The position numbers and the translations under genes are program-made. Positions 49,196 through 60,900 of a stretch of DNA of 64,000 bases are shown here, in pieces (the first letter of the stretch is position 1; every line of letters begins with the position of its first letter). Under the pieces are notes generated by a model, which searched no databases, was not told the origin of the DNA, and was given only the letters and a program-made list of their open reading frames with translations. Source of the DNA: an uncultured Bacteroidota bacterium (GTDB taxonomy: Bacteria; Bacteroidota; Bacteroidia; Flavobacteriales; Flavobacteriaceae). The stretch covers positions 1 through 64,000 of the forward strand of contig CACOGA010000005.1 in NCBI GenBank assembly GCA_902626585.1, given 5' to 3'.

Positions 49196-50650
49196 ATGAA
49201 AAAAAATATAGCAATTATTGGTTCAGGTTTTTCCTCTTTGTCGGCAGCCTGTTATTTAGCAAAAAAAGGACATAATATAACCGTCTATGAAAAAAACTCG
49301 GATCTTGGAGGGCGAGCAAGGCAGTTTAAAGCCAATGGATTTACATTTGATATGGGGCCTAGCTGGTATTGGATGCCTGATGTATTTGAGAAGTTTTTCA
49401 ATGATTTTAATAAGTCATCTAAGGACTATTACCAAATTGAAAAATTAAACCCCGCCTACAGAGTATATTTTGGTTTAGACGATTATATTGATATTGAAGA
49501 TAGTATTGAAAAGATATCAGATAAATTTGAAAAAATAGAATTAGGTAGTGGAGAGAAATTAAAAAAATTCCTCAGTAAAGCAAAAGAAAATTACAACATT
49601 GGGGTAAGCGACATGCTGTATAAAATGCCTGGCCTAAGTCCACTAGAATTAGTTTCAATAAAGACGATAAAAAAAATAAGATACTTCATTTCAACTATAA
49701 GAAAAGAGGTTCATAGAGATTTTAAAAATCCGAAATTAAGATCTATTTTGGAATTTCCTGTTCTATTTTTGGGAGCTAAAGCTTCTAACACGCCTGCTTT
49801 TTATAATTTTATGAATTATGCAGACTTTGGACTAGGTACTTTTCAGCCAAAAAATGGATTCAGTGATTTAGTCAATGCAATGGTTTCTCTGGGTAAAAAC
49901 CTTGGGGTGAAGTATAGAACAAATCATACTTTGAAAAGTATTAAAATCAAAGATAATAAGGTTAATAAACTTATCTTTGAAAACAGAGAATTTGATTGTG
50001 ATATATTAATTTCCGGTGCAGATTATCACCACACTGAATCACTACTACCAACTAAAAGCAGACAATATTCTGAAAAATATTGGAGCAAAAGGATTTTTGC
50101 ACCATCATCACTCCTTTTTTATGTGGGATTTAATAAAAAAATAAATAATGTGACCCATCACAATTTATTTTTTGATACGGAATTTGATCAACATGCTAAA
50201 GAAATATATGATGATCCTAGATGGCCATCAGATCCTTTATTTTATGCAAATTTCACCTCCAAAACAAATCCTGGCACTGCACCAAAAAATTGTGAAAATG
50301 GATTTTTTTTGATACCAATTGCTACAGATTTGGAGGATACTGAAGAAATTAGAGAAAAGTATTTTGAATTAATCATGGAAAAACTTGAAAAATTCACTAA
50401 ACAAACTTTACGAAGTTCAATCGTGTATAAAAGAAGTTTTTGTGTTAGTGATTTCAAGAAAGATTACAACTCTTATGGTGGTAATGCATATGGATTAGCC
50501 AACACTTTATTCCAAACAGCATTTTTAAGACCAAACATTAAGAGCAAGTTGGTACAAAATTTGTATTTCTGTGGGCAATTAACAGTCCCGGGACCAGGTG
50601 TTCCACCTGCCATAGTTTCCGGTGAATTGGTTGCAAATTTAATAAACTAA
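49196..50650 (+). CDS. crtI: Phytoene desaturase
   Basis: AIIGSGFSSLSAACYLAKKGHNITVYEKNSDLGGRARQF, CGQLTVPGPGVPPAIVSGELVANLI. Confidence 0.94.
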   Translation: MKKNIAIIGSGFSSLSAACYLAKKGHNITVYEKNSDLGGRARQFKANGFTFDMGPSWYWMPDVFEKFFNDFNKSSKDYYQIEKLNPAYRVYFGLDDYIDIEDSIEKISDKFEKIELGSGEKLKKFLSKAKENYNIGVSDMLYKMPGLSPLELVSIKTIKKIRYFISTIRKEVHRDFKNPKLRSILEFPVLFLGAKASNTPAFYNFMNYADFGLGTFQPKNGFSDLVNAMVSLGKNLGVKYRTNHTLKSIKIKDNKVNKLIFENREFDCDILISGADYHHTESLLPTKSRQYSEKYWSKRIFAPSSLLFYVGFNKKINNVTHHNLFFDTEFDQHAKEIYDDPRWPSDPLFYANFTSKTNPGTAPKNCENGFFLIPIATDLEDTEEIREKYFELIMEKLEKFTKQTLRSSIVYKRSFCVSDFKKDYNSYGGNAYGLANTLFQTAFLRPNIKSKLVQNLYFCGQLTVPGPGVPPAIVSGELVANLIN

Positions 50651-50691
50651 TAAATATTACTAATTTATTATTAAATTGTAAAAAAAAACAG

Positions 50692-51531
50692 ATGAAAAAC
50701 ATTTTTGACGAAGTCTCTTACAGTTGTAGTGAAAAGGTCACTAAAACTTACAGTACCTCTTTTTCTTTAGCCACACGACTTTTGTCCAAAAATATAAGAA
50801 AGGATATTTATAATATTTATGGTTTTGTTAGGTTTGCTGATGAAATTGTTGATTCATTTCATGATTACAATAAAAATGAATTATTTCATGATTTTTCAAT
50901 TGATTTGGATAAGGCTTTAAATAATAAAATTCATCTAAATCCTATTCTTAACTCATTTCAACACACATTCCATAAATATAATATTGATAAAGAATTAGTT
51001 AAATCCTTTATGAAGAGTATGAGAATGGATTTAACTAAGAAAAAATACAATACAATTGAGGAATATAAAGAATACATTTATGGATCTGCAGATGTCGTTG
51101 GGCTCATGTGTTTAAAAGTATTTGTACAAGGCAATAACGAACTTTATAAAAAACTTAAGAATAATGCAATGAAGCTTGGTTCTGCCTTCCAAAAAGTAAA
51201 TTTTCTTCGTGATTTAAAGGCTGATAAAGAAGATTTAAATCGTACTTATTTTCCCAATACGCAATTTGAAAGCCTTAGTGAATCAGAAAAAGATGAAATC
51301 ATTAATGATATTGAAAATGATTTTAAGAAGGGTTTAGCCGGAATTAAAGAACTACCGCTGGATGCGAAATTTGGAGTTTTTATGGCTTACCGATATTATA
51401 ATCAACTGCTAAAAAAACTTAAAAAGACCCCAGCTACTGAAATTATAAATAGAAGAATCAGAGTACCTAACTTGAAAAAAATTGAGCTATTAACCAGAAG
51501 TTATGTTAAATATCAATTAAATCTACTTTAA
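50692..51531 (+). CDS. crtB: Phytoene synthase
   Basis: IYGFVRFADEIVDSFHDYNK, YGSADVVGLMCLKVF, AFQKVNFLRDLKADKEDLNRTYFP. Confidence 0.95.
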   Translation: MKNIFDEVSYSCSEKVTKTYSTSFSLATRLLSKNIRKDIYNIYGFVRFADEIVDSFHDYNKNELFHDFSIDLDKALNNKIHLNPILNSFQHTFHKYNIDKELVKSFMKSMRMDLTKKKYNTIEEYKEYIYGSADVVGLMCLKVFVQGNNELYKKLKNNAMKLGSAFQKVNFLRDLKADKEDLNRTYFPNTQFESLSESEKDEIINDIENDFKKGLAGIKELPLDAKFGVFMAYRYYNQLLKKLKKTPATEIINRRIRVPNLKKIELLTRSYVKYQLNLL

Positions 51532-51987
51532 ATGGAAATAGTCAAAATAGCAATTGTTTTTATCTCAACTTTCATATTTATGGAATTTATGGCGTGGTTC
51601 TCACACAAATATGTTATGCATGGTTTTTTATGGTCATTACATAAAGATCATCACAATCAAAATCTAAAAACTTCATGGTGGGAAAGAAATGATTTATTTT
51701 TTGTTTTCTATGCTGTTGTTAGTATGCTCTTCTTTTATTCTCAAGTAGAACTAGGTTTTAAGTACGGATTTGCTATTGGATTTGGAATTATGGCTTATGG
51801 TTTCACATATTTTATGGTCCATGATGTATTTATTCACCAGCGATTTAAATTTTTAAAGAGAACTAATAATTGGTATGCCAAAGGTGTAAGAAAAGCTCAT
51901 AAAATGCATCACGCTAACCTTAAAAAAGGGGGCGGTGAAAGCTTTGGGATGCTATTTCCCCCTTTGAAATATTTCAAAGACAAATAA
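51532..51987 (+). CDS. crtZ: Beta-carotene hydroxylase (fatty acid hydroxylase superfamily)
   Basis: WFSHKYVMHGFLWSLHKDHH, VHDVFIHQRFKF, RKAHKMHHANLKKGGGESFGMLF. Confidence 0.93.
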   Translation: MEIVKIAIVFISTFIFMEFMAWFSHKYVMHGFLWSLHKDHHNQNLKTSWWERNDLFFVFYAVVSMLFFYSQVELGFKYGFAIGFGIMAYGFTYFMVHDVFIHQRFKFLKRTNNWYAKGVRKAHKMHHANLKKGGGESFGMLFPPLKYFKDK

Positions 51988-52008
51988 ATACTTCTAAGTT
52001 TTGATCAA

Positions 52009-53169
52009 ATGAAAGCCAACTCTAAATTTGACTACATTATTGTAGGAGGTGGTCTTTCAGGTCTTCATTTATCAAATTGTTTTTCTGATGATTCGTTCTT
52101 TAGCAAGTATTCATTTTTGATTATAGATAAGGAAAAGAGAGACAAAAAGGATAATTATTTTTCTTACTGGGAAAAAGGGACTGGTAAGTGGGATTCTATT
52201 TTATCAAATAAATGGAATAAAGCTCTGATGTTTTCTAGCAAAAGAAAAGTAGAAATGGATTTTTCAGATTACAACTATAAAACTCTAAGTTCATTAAAGT
52301 TCAGAGATTATGTTAAAAAGAAATTAAAAAAGAAAAAGAACTTCAAATTTATAAGTGATACTGTTTTAAACATACGAGAGGAAAAAAATAAAGTTATTGT
52401 CGTAGGAAATAAAAAAAATTACATTGCCAAGCATATTTTTGACTCAAGATTTTCAAACAATACATTAAAGAAAAGTAAGAGTCACACATTTTTAAAACAA
52501 CATTTTCTGGGTTGGGTTATTAAAACAAATGAAAAGAAGTTTGATAAAAAGTCTTTCATTTTTATGGATTATAGAGTTAGAGATAAAAATAGTACTGCTT
52601 TTACTTATGTATTACCATTTAAAAAAAACGAAGCTCTAATAGAGCATACATATTTTTCAAAAGACCCATGCAATAAAGAATTATACGAAGATTACTTAAA
52701 AAAATATCTGAAAAGGTTTTACAAAAACATGGAATATAAGATAATTAAATCAGAAATGGGAATTATTCCGATGACCACATATCCTTTTCATAAAGACTCC
52801 ACAAAAAATATTACTAAAATTGGAACTGCTGGAGGCTGGGTAAAAGCATCAACAGGTTATTCATTTAAAAATTGTGAAAAATATTCTATTAAGATTTTGC
52901 AGAATATTAAAGCAAAAAAAGATTTAAAAATAGTTCCTGATAAAAAATATTTTTTCTTAGATAAAATCCTACTTGGGGTTCTCTATAAATACAATTATAG
53001 AGGGGAAATAATTTTTGAAAAGTTAATAAAAAGAAATTCTACAAAAAAAATTCTGCGATTTTTAGATGAAGAAAGCAGCTTATTTGATATTTTAAAAATC
53101 ATAATTTCAATGAGATCTTTCTACTTTGTAAGCGTTTTTATTAGAAATCTTTTCAAAAAAGATTTATAA
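52009..53169 (+). CDS. crtY: Lycopene beta-cyclase
   Basis: [66 protein letters not shown]. Confidence 0.9.
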   Translation: MKANSKFDYIIVGGGLSGLHLSNCFSDDSFFSKYSFLIIDKEKRDKKDNYFSYWEKGTGKWDSILSNKWNKALMFSSKRKVEMDFSDYNYKTLSSLKFRDYVKKKLKKKKNFKFISDTVLNIREEKNKVIVVGNKKNYIAKHIFDSRFSNNTLKKSKSHTFLKQHFLGWVIKTNEKKFDKKSFIFMDYRVRDKNSTAFTYVLPFKKNEALIEHTYFSKDPCNKELYEDYLKKYLKRFYKNMEYKIIKSEMGIIPMTTYPFHKDSTKNITKIGTAGGWVKASTGYSFKNCEKYSIKILQNIKAKKDLKIVPDKKYFFLDKILLGVLYKYNYRGEIIFEKLIKRNSTKKILRFLDEESSLFDILKIIISMRSFYFVSVFIRNLFKKDL

Positions 53170-55422
53170 ATTTTCCTTTTTGATAAGATTTAGTGCAGAA
53201 CCCTCATCATACCAATCAATTTGGGACTGATTATAAGAATGATTTAGGTTGACTATATCATTTGTTCCATCTAAATGCGTCAACTCAATGGAAATCTGTT
53301 TCCCTGGTGAGAACTCTTTAAGATTTATAAAACTTATCAAATCATCCTCCAAAATTAGGTCGTAATCAGATTCATTTTGAAAAGTTAAGGCTAGCATTCC
53401 TTGTTTTTTTAAGTTAGTTTCATGAATTCTAGCAAAAGATTTTACAATCACTGCACACACACCCAAGTGTCTGGGCTCCATTGCAGCATGTTCTCTTGAA
53501 GAACCTTCTCCATAGTTGTGATCACCCACAACAATTGTTTTAATATTATTTGCTTTATATTCTCGTTGAGTATCTGGTACACCAGCATAATCACCATTTA
53601 ATTGATTTTTTACAAAATTGGTTTTCATATTAAAACTATTCACTGCACCAATAAGACAATTATTTGAAATATTATCTAAGTGACCACGATATCTTAGCCA
53701 AGGACCAGCCATAGAAATATGATCAGTGGTACATTTACCATGAGCTTTAATAAGTAGCCTAGCGTCTTTAATTTCTCTTCCAATCGGTATAAAAGGCTCT
53801 AATAACTGAAGTCTGTCAGATTTGGGGTTTACTGAAATAACCACATCCGTACCATCTAGCTTTGGCTCAATATATCCTGAGTCCTCACAATCAAAACCAT
53901 CTGAAGGAAGCTCAACACCCACCGGTGGATCTAACATCACTTTTTCTCCATTTTCATTTACAAGTGAGTCTTTTGTAGGATCAAAATCTAATTTTCCCGC
54001 TATCGCAATTGCTGCTACTATTTCAGGTGAACCAACAAAAGCATGGGTATTAGGATTTCCATCGGCCCTCTTTGAAAAATTTCTGTTAAATGAGTGTACA
54101 ATTGTATTTTTTTCTTGACCTTTCAAATCACTTCTATCCCATTGACCTATACATGGTCCACACGCATTGGTGAATATTGTAGCGTTAAGATCTTCAAAAA
54201 TTTTAAGTATTCCATCCCTTTCAGCTGTATATCTAACTTGCTCAGAGCCAGGGTTGATACCAAAGTCTGATTTTGTGATTAAATTCTTATCTACAGCCTG
54301 TTTAGCGATTGAAGCAGCTCTTGTCAAATCCTCATAAGAAGAGTTTGTACAAGAACCTATAAGACCCCAATCAACTTTCAATGGCCAATCATTTTCTCGG
54401 GCTTTATCTCCTATTTCTGAGACTGGTGTCGCTAAATCGGGGGTAAAAGGCCCGTTTAGATGAGGTTTTAGCTCCGAAAGGTTTATTTCAATTAATTGAT
54501 CAAAATATTTTTCAGGTGAATCATAAACCTCAGGATCGGCTGTCAAATAATCTTTTATTTTATTAGCCTCAATAGCAACATCAGCACGTCCAGTTGCTTT
54601 GAGATATCTTTCCATAGATTTGTCATATCCAAAAGTAGATGTTGTGGCACCGACCTCAGCACCCATATTACATATTGTACCTTTACCTGTACAGGAAAGG
54701 GCCTTAGCACCAGAACCAAAATACTCTATGATACAGCCTGTTCCACCTTTAACCGTTAATATGCCTGCAACCTTAAGAATCACATCTTTAGCAGAAGTCC
54801 ATCCGTTTAGCTCACCGGTTAACTTAACTCCAATAATCTTAGGGAATTTTAATTCCCAAGGCATACCTGCCATCACATCTACAGCATCAGCCCCTCCAAC
54901 TCCGATAGCTACCATTCCTAATCCACCAGCATTTACAGTATGTGAATCAGTACCTATCATCATACCACCAGGGAAAGCATAATTTTCTAATACTACCTGA
55001 TGAATTATACCAGCTCCCGGCTTCCAAAAACCAATACCATATTTGTTAGAAACATCTCTAAGAAAGTCAAAAACCTCATTACTAACCTTATTAGCTCTCA
55101 TTAGATCCTTTTTTGCACCCATTTTAGCTTGTATTAAATGATCACAATGAACAGTAGTAGGAACAGCAACTTTCGGCTTGCCTGCTTGCATAAACTGTAA
55201 AAGAGCCATTTGAGCTGTTGCATCTTGACATGCAATTCTGTCTGGTCTAAAGTCTACATAATCTTTACCCCTTGTATATGGGTTTTTTATTTTATCCCAT
55301 AAATGAGAGTAAAGAATCTTTTCTGTTAGGGTGAATGGCTTACCGATGATATTCTTGGCTTCGTCAACATTATTGACAATATTTGAATATACATTCTTAA
55401 TCATGTCAAAATCAAAGGCCAT
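53164..55422 (-). CDS. Aconitate hydratase
   Basis: [74 protein letters not shown]. Confidence 0.97.
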   Translation of the reverse strand: MAFDFDMIKNVYSNIVNNVDEAKNIIGKPFTLTEKILYSHLWDKIKNPYTRGKDYVDFRPDRIACQDATAQMALLQFMQAGKPKVAVPTTVHCDHLIQAKMGAKKDLMRANKVSNEVFDFLRDVSNKYGIGFWKPGAGIIHQVVLENYAFPGGMMIGTDSHTVNAGGLGMVAIGVGGADAVDVMAGMPWELKFPKIIGVKLTGELNGWTSAKDVILKVAGILTVKGGTGCIIEYFGSGAKALSCTGKGTICNMGAEVGATTSTFGYDKSMERYLKATGRADVAIEANKIKDYLTADPEVYDSPEKYFDQLIEINLSELKPHLNGPFTPDLATPVSEIGDKARENDWPLKVDWGLIGSCTNSSYEDLTRAASIAKQAVDKNLITKSDFGINPGSEQVRYTAERDGILKIFEDLNATIFTNACGPCIGQWDRSDLKGQEKNTIVHSFNRNFSKRADGNPNTHAFVGSPEIVAAIAIAGKLDFDPTKDSLVNENGEKVMLDPPVGVELPSDGFDCEDSGYIEPKLDGTDVVISVNPKSDRLQLLEPFIPIGREIKDARLLIKAHGKCTTDHISMAGPWLRYRGHLDNISNNCLIGAVNSFNMKTNFVKNQLNGDYAGVPDTQREYKANNIKTIVVGDHNYGEGSSREHAAMEPRHLGVCAVIVKSFARIHETNLKKQGMLALTFQNESDYDLILEDDLISFINLKEFSPGKQISIELTHLDGTNDIVNLNHSYNQSQIDWYDEGSALNLIKKENL

Positions 55423-55533
55423 TTCGATTTAATTATGGGTTTAGAACAAAAATAGTCAATAGATATAACTAAAAAAATAAATCACAAATTATTAAGAATT
55501 TGCATTTTTTAATGTGAATATTTTATAAAATAG

Positions 55534-56880
55534 TTAATTTTTAAGCCAATTACTGAAGAATTCACAATTTCCAAAATCGTCATTGATATTAATATAAGTG
55601 TCTAAAATCTTATCATTTTGCCATTTTTCAATTTCTTTTAGCTGTTTATTTTGCAGAGCAAGTTTTTGGATTTTTAAATAATCTTTTGAAAAGTCTGCGA
55701 CATGTTCATCATATCTATCAGAAACAGTTAAAATCTTAAACTTAATAGGATTAAACCTATCTTGGTCTTGATAAACTATACTTACCTCTCCTTCTTTTAA
55801 ATTTGCAATTTGAGAATAGAGCTCTGGATCCATCTTAGTTAACTCAAACTTGTAATCTTGAGTTTCTGGATTAATTAATAAGCCGCCGTCATTCCTCGTC
55901 TCGATTTCATCACTAGCTTCAATAGCAGCATCAGCAAATGAAATTTCACCATCCACTATTCTCTGTCTAATTTTCAGTAATTTTTTTCTTGTATCTTCTA
56001 TTTCTTTATTATTAATTTTAGGCCTCAATAGTATTGTTCTTAAATCATATTCTTGACCCCTTATTTTTTCAAGGTATATGATAAAGTATCCATATTCTGC
56101 TTCAAAAGGATCCGAAATCTCACCTTCAGATAAGGAAAAAGCAACCTCATTAAATTTTTTGACAAACGGAGAGTTTCTTCTGTTAATAGAATACTTACCC
56201 CCTCTTGTCCGAGAACCGGGGTCTTCACTATATAAGACAGCTTTTGAAACAAAACTTGCACCGTTATCAATCACATCCGCCTTAAACTCTCTTAATCTAT
56301 CAATCACTTTCTGTCTTTCCTCCTCCGTTGTTTTTGGATATAAGACAATTTGAGATACTCTTAGCTCAGTACCAAATAACGGCCTGTCTTGCTCTGGAAT
56401 TGAATTAAAAAACTGCCTCACCTCTTCTGGTGTTACTTCAATATCTTCGATGATTGCTTGTTGCATTTTTTTTGCTAATTCAGCATTTTTATTTAGTTCA
56501 AACATCTCAGATCTTAAATCTTGTTCAGAGTCTTTTTTATAATATTCCAATAACTTTTCTATCGAACCAATTTGTTGCGCTAGTGCATTTACCTGTTGGT
56601 CTATATAAGACTGGATTTCAGCATTATTTACCTCAATACTGTCCTGAACTGCATGGTGTTGATAAAGCTTATCCTCTAGTAATTTTCCAAAAACTTGGCA
56701 TTTGGTAACATTTTCCATAGAAACTCCTGAAACTCTTAATTGCGTATATTGCTTTTCAATATCTGATTCTAAAACAACAAAATCTCCAATAACAGCCGCT
56801 ACACCATCAATTTTTTCTCTTTCTTGAGAGAAAATAACAGACATAGTGAAAAATATGAATAGAGTAAAAGTATTTTTCAT
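55534..56880 (-). CDS. SurA-like peptidyl-prolyl cis-trans isomerase
   Basis: Signal peptide; parvulin repeats ELRVSQIVLYPKTTEEERQKVIDRL...SEDPGSRTRGGKYSINRRNSPFVKKFNEVAFSLSEGEISDPFEAEYGYFIIYLE. Confidence 0.92.
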   Translation of the reverse strand: MKNTFTLFIFFTMSVIFSQEREKIDGVAAVIGDFVVLESDIEKQYTQLRVSGVSMENVTKCQVFGKLLEDKLYQHHAVQDSIEVNNAEIQSYIDQQVNALAQQIGSIEKLLEYYKKDSEQDLRSEMFELNKNAELAKKMQQAIIEDIEVTPEEVRQFFNSIPEQDRPLFGTELRVSQIVLYPKTTEEERQKVIDRLREFKADVIDNGASFVSKAVLYSEDPGSRTRGGKYSINRRNSPFVKKFNEVAFSLSEGEISDPFEAEYGYFIIYLEKIRGQEYDLRTILLRPKINNKEIEDTRKKLLKIRQRIVDGEISFADAAIEASDEIETRNDGGLLINPETQDYKFELTKMDPELYSQIANLKEGEVSIVYQDQDRFNPIKFKILTVSDRYDEHVADFSKDYLKIQKLALQNKQLKEIEKWQNDKILDTYININDDFGNCEFFSNWLKN

Positions 56881-56881
56881 T

Positions 56882-57733
56882 TTAATATATTTCTAATTTA
56901 TTATTCGATAAAGCATCACTCAAGATATCGGTCTTAATTTTTTGTATTAAATCTTTTTTTCTTTTATTTAAAGACATATACTCTAAGGTTGGCAAAACAT
57001 AATCCATTGGTGAAATATCACCATTGTTTGCTGATTCAGTAACTTTTATCAAATATAAACTTAATGAATCTTTGAATTGAAAAAAATTATAATTTTTTAA
57101 ACTTCGGTAAGAGTAGTTTGTGAAAAAAGGAAATTTTTGCAATAACTCATTTTTTGCTATCCATTTATCTTTATTTAAAGAAAAGCCTTTGAACCTAAAG
57201 GAAATAGAGTCCAAAAAGTTTTGATCATCCCTTTTTAATCTTTTTATTTTAGACCTTACTAAATATGTATCAGAAAAGTCTAAAGGGAGTTCAATGTAAA
57301 CAAGTTTAAATATATCATCATTTAGCACAAATAGTCCCTTGTTATTTTCATAAAGTGATTGTATTTCAATCGAGTCAACTTCTAAATCGATAGATGAGTT
57401 AACAAGGGCCTCAATATAGGCCTCTGAAAGCATGTTAGACCTGTATTCAGCTACTAACGACTCAATATTTTGTATTTTATTTTCAGCAAGATTTAATTTA
57501 GCTCTTTCAATCAATATTTTTTCAATTGCCCAATTGTTAATGACAGTGTTTGCTCTTAAAAGTGAATCTTCCTTTTCAAAACCTTGCATCTGGGATAAAA
57601 AGTCCTCATTTGATAAAAAAGACTCACCATATCTTGCAATATTTTGGGAACTTTTATCGGTTACATAACTACAACTTGAAATAAAAAAAAAGAGGGTTGA
57701 CAAGAGAAATAATCTAAAGTGCATACTAATCAT
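56882..57733 (-). CDS. Predicted lipoprotein, possible divergent SurA/PpiC-family member
   Basis: Lipobox FFISSCSYV; between two parvulin genes; SurA-N-like helical pattern but no clear parvulin domain. Confidence 0.6.
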   Translation of the reverse strand: MISMHFRLFLLSTLFFFISSCSYVTDKSSQNIARYGESFLSNEDFLSQMQGFEKEDSLLRANTVINNWAIEKILIERAKLNLAENKIQNIESLVAEYRSNMLSEAYIEALVNSSIDLEVDSIEIQSLYENNKGLFVLNDDIFKLVYIELPLDFSDTYLVRSKIKRLKRDDQNFLDSISFRFKGFSLNKDKWIAKNELLQKFPFFTNYSYRSLKNYNFFQFKDSLSLYLIKVTESANNGDISPMDYVLPTLEYMSLNKRKKDLIQKIKTDILSDALSNNKLEIY

Positions 57734-59378
57734 AATTTTTTTTCAAACGCCTTATAACTCCTTTATTCAAAGTCACTTTATGCTTAGATTTAAGTGTGTT
57801 AATCCATATTTCCTCTTGTAATTGCTGAAAATCTCCAATGACTTTACCCCTATCATCTTCAAAAGAAGAATATTTATTTTTATTTTCTTCGAAATAGACT
57901 TTCAATTTGGTTGAATCTGAATCCCTAACTGTCCAAATTTTATCTTGCATCAAATTAAATAGCAATAAACCTTCTCTGTATTCCCTTATGATAAATTTAA
58001 AATCAAGGTTCTCGCTTTCAAGATTATTTTTATAAATCTCTAAAATATTAGATTTGATAAAACGACTATATTGTTCAGAGACCAATTTTACATATGAAGT
58101 TGGTTTACTTTTTCTCTGGTTATCTTCTAAAAAAACAGCAAAATCAAGGTATTTCAATCTCTTATTGGAAACTTTTATTAAAGTTTTTTCTTCATCAAAA
58201 AACTCTGGTATACTCCATTCACCTTTAAAATAACTAGAATCTAATATTGAGACAAAATAATCAAGGTTGCTATTTTCATAATCCAAGCCATATCTACCTA
58301 ATAAAAAATCATAGAATGATTCTGAAATAATGCTGTATCTTGAGCTTTTTTTCAATTTATTTAATAATTGATACTTTATCTCATCAAATTTTTGCACACT
58401 TTTTTTATCGTATAGTTTGACTATATGCCAACCATATTTTGTTTCAATTGGTTTAGAAATATCATTTTTATTTTCCAAGGCGAATGCAGCATTCTCAAAT
58501 GGGATAGAATTAATCTGTCCACTTGAAAATGGATTTAATCTTCCACCTTTAAAGGATGAATTTTTATCATCCGAATATTTTTTAGCTAAATACTCAAAAC
58601 TAATACCACTATTTATAGAATCTAGAATATTACTTATTCTTTTAAAAGCATCAGGCTTACTCTTATAAGTCATTATATGGCCAACTGTTATTTCTCCTAA
58701 TGAAGGTCTTTTGTCATTTACCTTTAATATGTGAAAGCCAAATCTTGTCTGAAATGGTCGAGAAACTTCTCCAACCTGAGTTTTATAAGACATATTTTCA
58801 AACTTATAAATCATTTTAAAAGCTGAGAAATATCCTAAATTCTCAATGATTAAATCTTCGTCTTTCTGGAATCTATTTTTAAATTCTTCAAAGGGCAAGT
58901 TTAAAAGGGGTTCTCTTAAAGAATTTAGTTTATTGTACACATCTAAAGTATCATTGTTGTTTTCATCAATCCTGATTAAAATATGTGAAACATTAAGTTC
59001 ATATTTTGTTCTTTCGTATGCCTCTTTTAGTAGGTCTTCCTCGGTTTCCTTATCTGTCAAATATGTATTTTGTAGCTGTTTTACATATTTATTAAGTTCA
59101 CTTTTATATTTTGGGTCGTTATGTAAACCCATTTCATAAGCCTCAGCCAATTTTAACTTATAATTAATAAATAGCTCAAGATAAGATTCAAAGTCTTTTT
59201 GATTATTTTCATCAATTAACTCAAAGTTTTTGCTATATACTCTATTAAATTCATCAACATAAACTATACTATCATTAACCTTAAATAAAATATTATCATC
59301 TAGCTGAGCATAAGAAGAACTATGGAGAAAAAATATGATTGCAATAAGTCTGTTCATTTGTTTTAATTGGATGAGCAA
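57726..59378 (-). CDS. Peptidylprolyl isomerase, PpiC/SurA type with two parvulin domains
   Basis: VSHILIRIDENNNDTLDVYNKL...GEVSRPFQTRFGFHILKVNDKRP; VGHIMTYKS...KKYSDDKNSSFKGGRLNPFSSGQ...ISKPIETKYGWHIVKLYDKK. Confidence 0.93.
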   Translation of the reverse strand: MLIQLKQMNRLIAIIFFLHSSSYAQLDDNILFKVNDSIVYVDEFNRVYSKNFELIDENNQKDFESYLELFINYKLKLAEAYEMGLHNDPKYKSELNKYVKQLQNTYLTDKETEEDLLKEAYERTKYELNVSHILIRIDENNNDTLDVYNKLNSLREPLLNLPFEEFKNRFQKDEDLIIENLGYFSAFKMIYKFENMSYKTQVGEVSRPFQTRFGFHILKVNDKRPSLGEITVGHIMTYKSKPDAFKRISNILDSINSGISFEYLAKKYSDDKNSSFKGGRLNPFSSGQINSIPFENAAFALENKNDISKPIETKYGWHIVKLYDKKSVQKFDEIKYQLLNKLKKSSRYSIISESFYDFLLGRYGLDYENSNLDYFVSILDSSYFKGEWSIPEFFDEEKTLIKVSNKRLKYLDFAVFLEDNQRKSKPTSYVKLVSEQYSRFIKSNILEIYKNNLESENLDFKFIIREYREGLLLFNLMQDKIWTVRDSDSTKLKVYFEENKNKYSSFEDDRGKVIGDFQQLQEEIWINTLKSKHKVTLNKGVIRRLKKNYD

Positions 59379-59408
59379 AAATAAAAATATATAGTGAATT
59401 ATATATAA

Positions 59409-60878
59409 TTATCTGGAGTAATTTGGAGCTTCTTTAGTAATATTCACTCCGTGGGGATGACTTTCAACTATTCCTGATGAAGTAATTTTTACAAACTTTG
59501 ATGTTTTTTGAAGGTCATGAATATCATTTGCACCACAGTATCCCATTCCAGCTCTCAGTCCGCCAACAAATTGATGTATACTTTCAACTAAATCTCCTTT
59601 GTATGGCACTCTACCAACTATACCCTCTGGAACTAATTTTTTAATGTCATTTTCTACATCTTGAAAGTACCGATCTTTGCTACCTTTATTCATAGCTTCT
59701 AAAGATCCCATTCCCCTGTATGATTTAAACTTCCTGCCCTCAAAGATTATTGTTTCACCAGGTGACTCCTTTGTTCCAGCTAACATTGATCCAAGCATAA
59801 CACATGCAGCACCAGCTGCAATAGCTTTGACTATGTCACCAGTGTATTTAACCCCACCGTCAGCAATAACAGGTACTTTATTCTTAATACTATTACAAAC
59901 CTCAAGTATTGCTGAAAATTGAGGTACTCCAACTCCAGCAACAATTCTTGTTGTACAAATTGAACCTGGGCCTATACCAACTTTAATGCCGTCTGCTCCG
60001 GCTTTTAATAAAAATTTCGCTGCTTCAGCAGTTGCTATATTACCTACCACTATATCAACCTCTTTGTTTAATTTCTTCAGCTTTTTCAATAATGAAACCA
60101 CTCTTTGAGTATGACCATGAGCCGTGTCAATAACTAATGCGTCAACTCCAGATTTTATTAATGCTTTTGACCTTTCAACCGAATCATCAGTAACACCTAT
60201 GGCAGCTGCTACCCTCAATCGACCATATTTGTCTTTGTTTGCTATAGGCTTAAGCTTTAACTTAGTAATATCACTAAAAGTAATTAATCCTACAAGTTTG
60301 TTAGCTTGAGTAACTACTGGAAGTTTTTCAATTTTATTTTGCTGTAAAATTACTTCAGCCTCCTCAAGTGATGTACCTTCTCCGACCGTAATCAAATTAT
60401 CTTTTGTCATAATCTCGGTAATCAATCTGTCATTTTTCTTTTCAAATCTGAGATCTCTGTTAGTTACGATTCCTTTTAGAAATCCTGAATCATCAACAAT
60501 AGGAATGCCTCCGATTTTATTTTCCTTCATACTTTTTTTTGCCTCAGAAACAACGGAGTTCAAAGGAAGAGTAATAGGGTCTATAATCATTCCACTTTCT
60601 GCTCTCTTTACCTTTCTGATTTTTTCAGCTTGATGTTTTATCGACATATTTTTATGTACAACTCCAATTCCGCCCTCCTGGGCAATAGCTATAGCCATCC
60701 TACTCTCCGTTACAGTATCCATAGCGGCAGAAACAATTGGGATATTTAATGTAATATTTTTAGAGAATTTAGAACTTATATTAACATCTCTTGGTAAAAT
60801 ATCAGAGTAGCCTGGCACTAATAGCACATCATCATAAGTAAGAGCTTCGAAAATAATTTTATTGGGAAGATTTTCCAT
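59409..60878 (-). CDS. guaB: Inosine-5'-monophosphate dehydrogenase
   Basis: [30 protein letters not shown] domains, [30 protein letters not shown]; start at MENLPNK. Confidence 0.98.
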   Translation of the reverse strand: MENLPNKIIFEALTYDDVLLVPGYSDILPRDVNISSKFSKNITLNIPIVSAAMDTVTESRMAIAIAQEGGIGVVHKNMSIKHQAEKIRKVKRAESGMIIDPITLPLNSVVSEAKKSMKENKIGGIPIVDDSGFLKGIVTNRDLRFEKKNDRLITEIMTKDNLITVGEGTSLEEAEVILQQNKIEKLPVVTQANKLVGLITFSDITKLKLKPIANKDKYGRLRVAAAIGVTDDSVERSKALIKSGVDALVIDTAHGHTQRVVSLLKKLKKLNKEVDIVVGNIATAEAAKFLLKAGADGIKVGIGPGSICTTRIVAGVGVPQFSAILEVCNSIKNKVPVIADGGVKYTGDIVKAIAAGAACVMLGSMLAGTKESPGETIIFEGRKFKSYRGMGSLEAMNKGSKDRYFQDVENDIKKLVPEGIVGRVPYKGDLVESIHQFVGGLRAGMGYCGANDIHDLQKTSKFVKITSSGIVESHPHGVNITKEAPNYSR

Positions 60879-60900
60879 GCAATTAATAACTAATTGCATG
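60876..60900. repeat. Perfect inverted repeat spanning guaB 5' leader and start codon
   Basis: CATGCAATTA-ATAAC-TAATTGCATG, 10-bp perfect arms. Confidence 0.9.
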
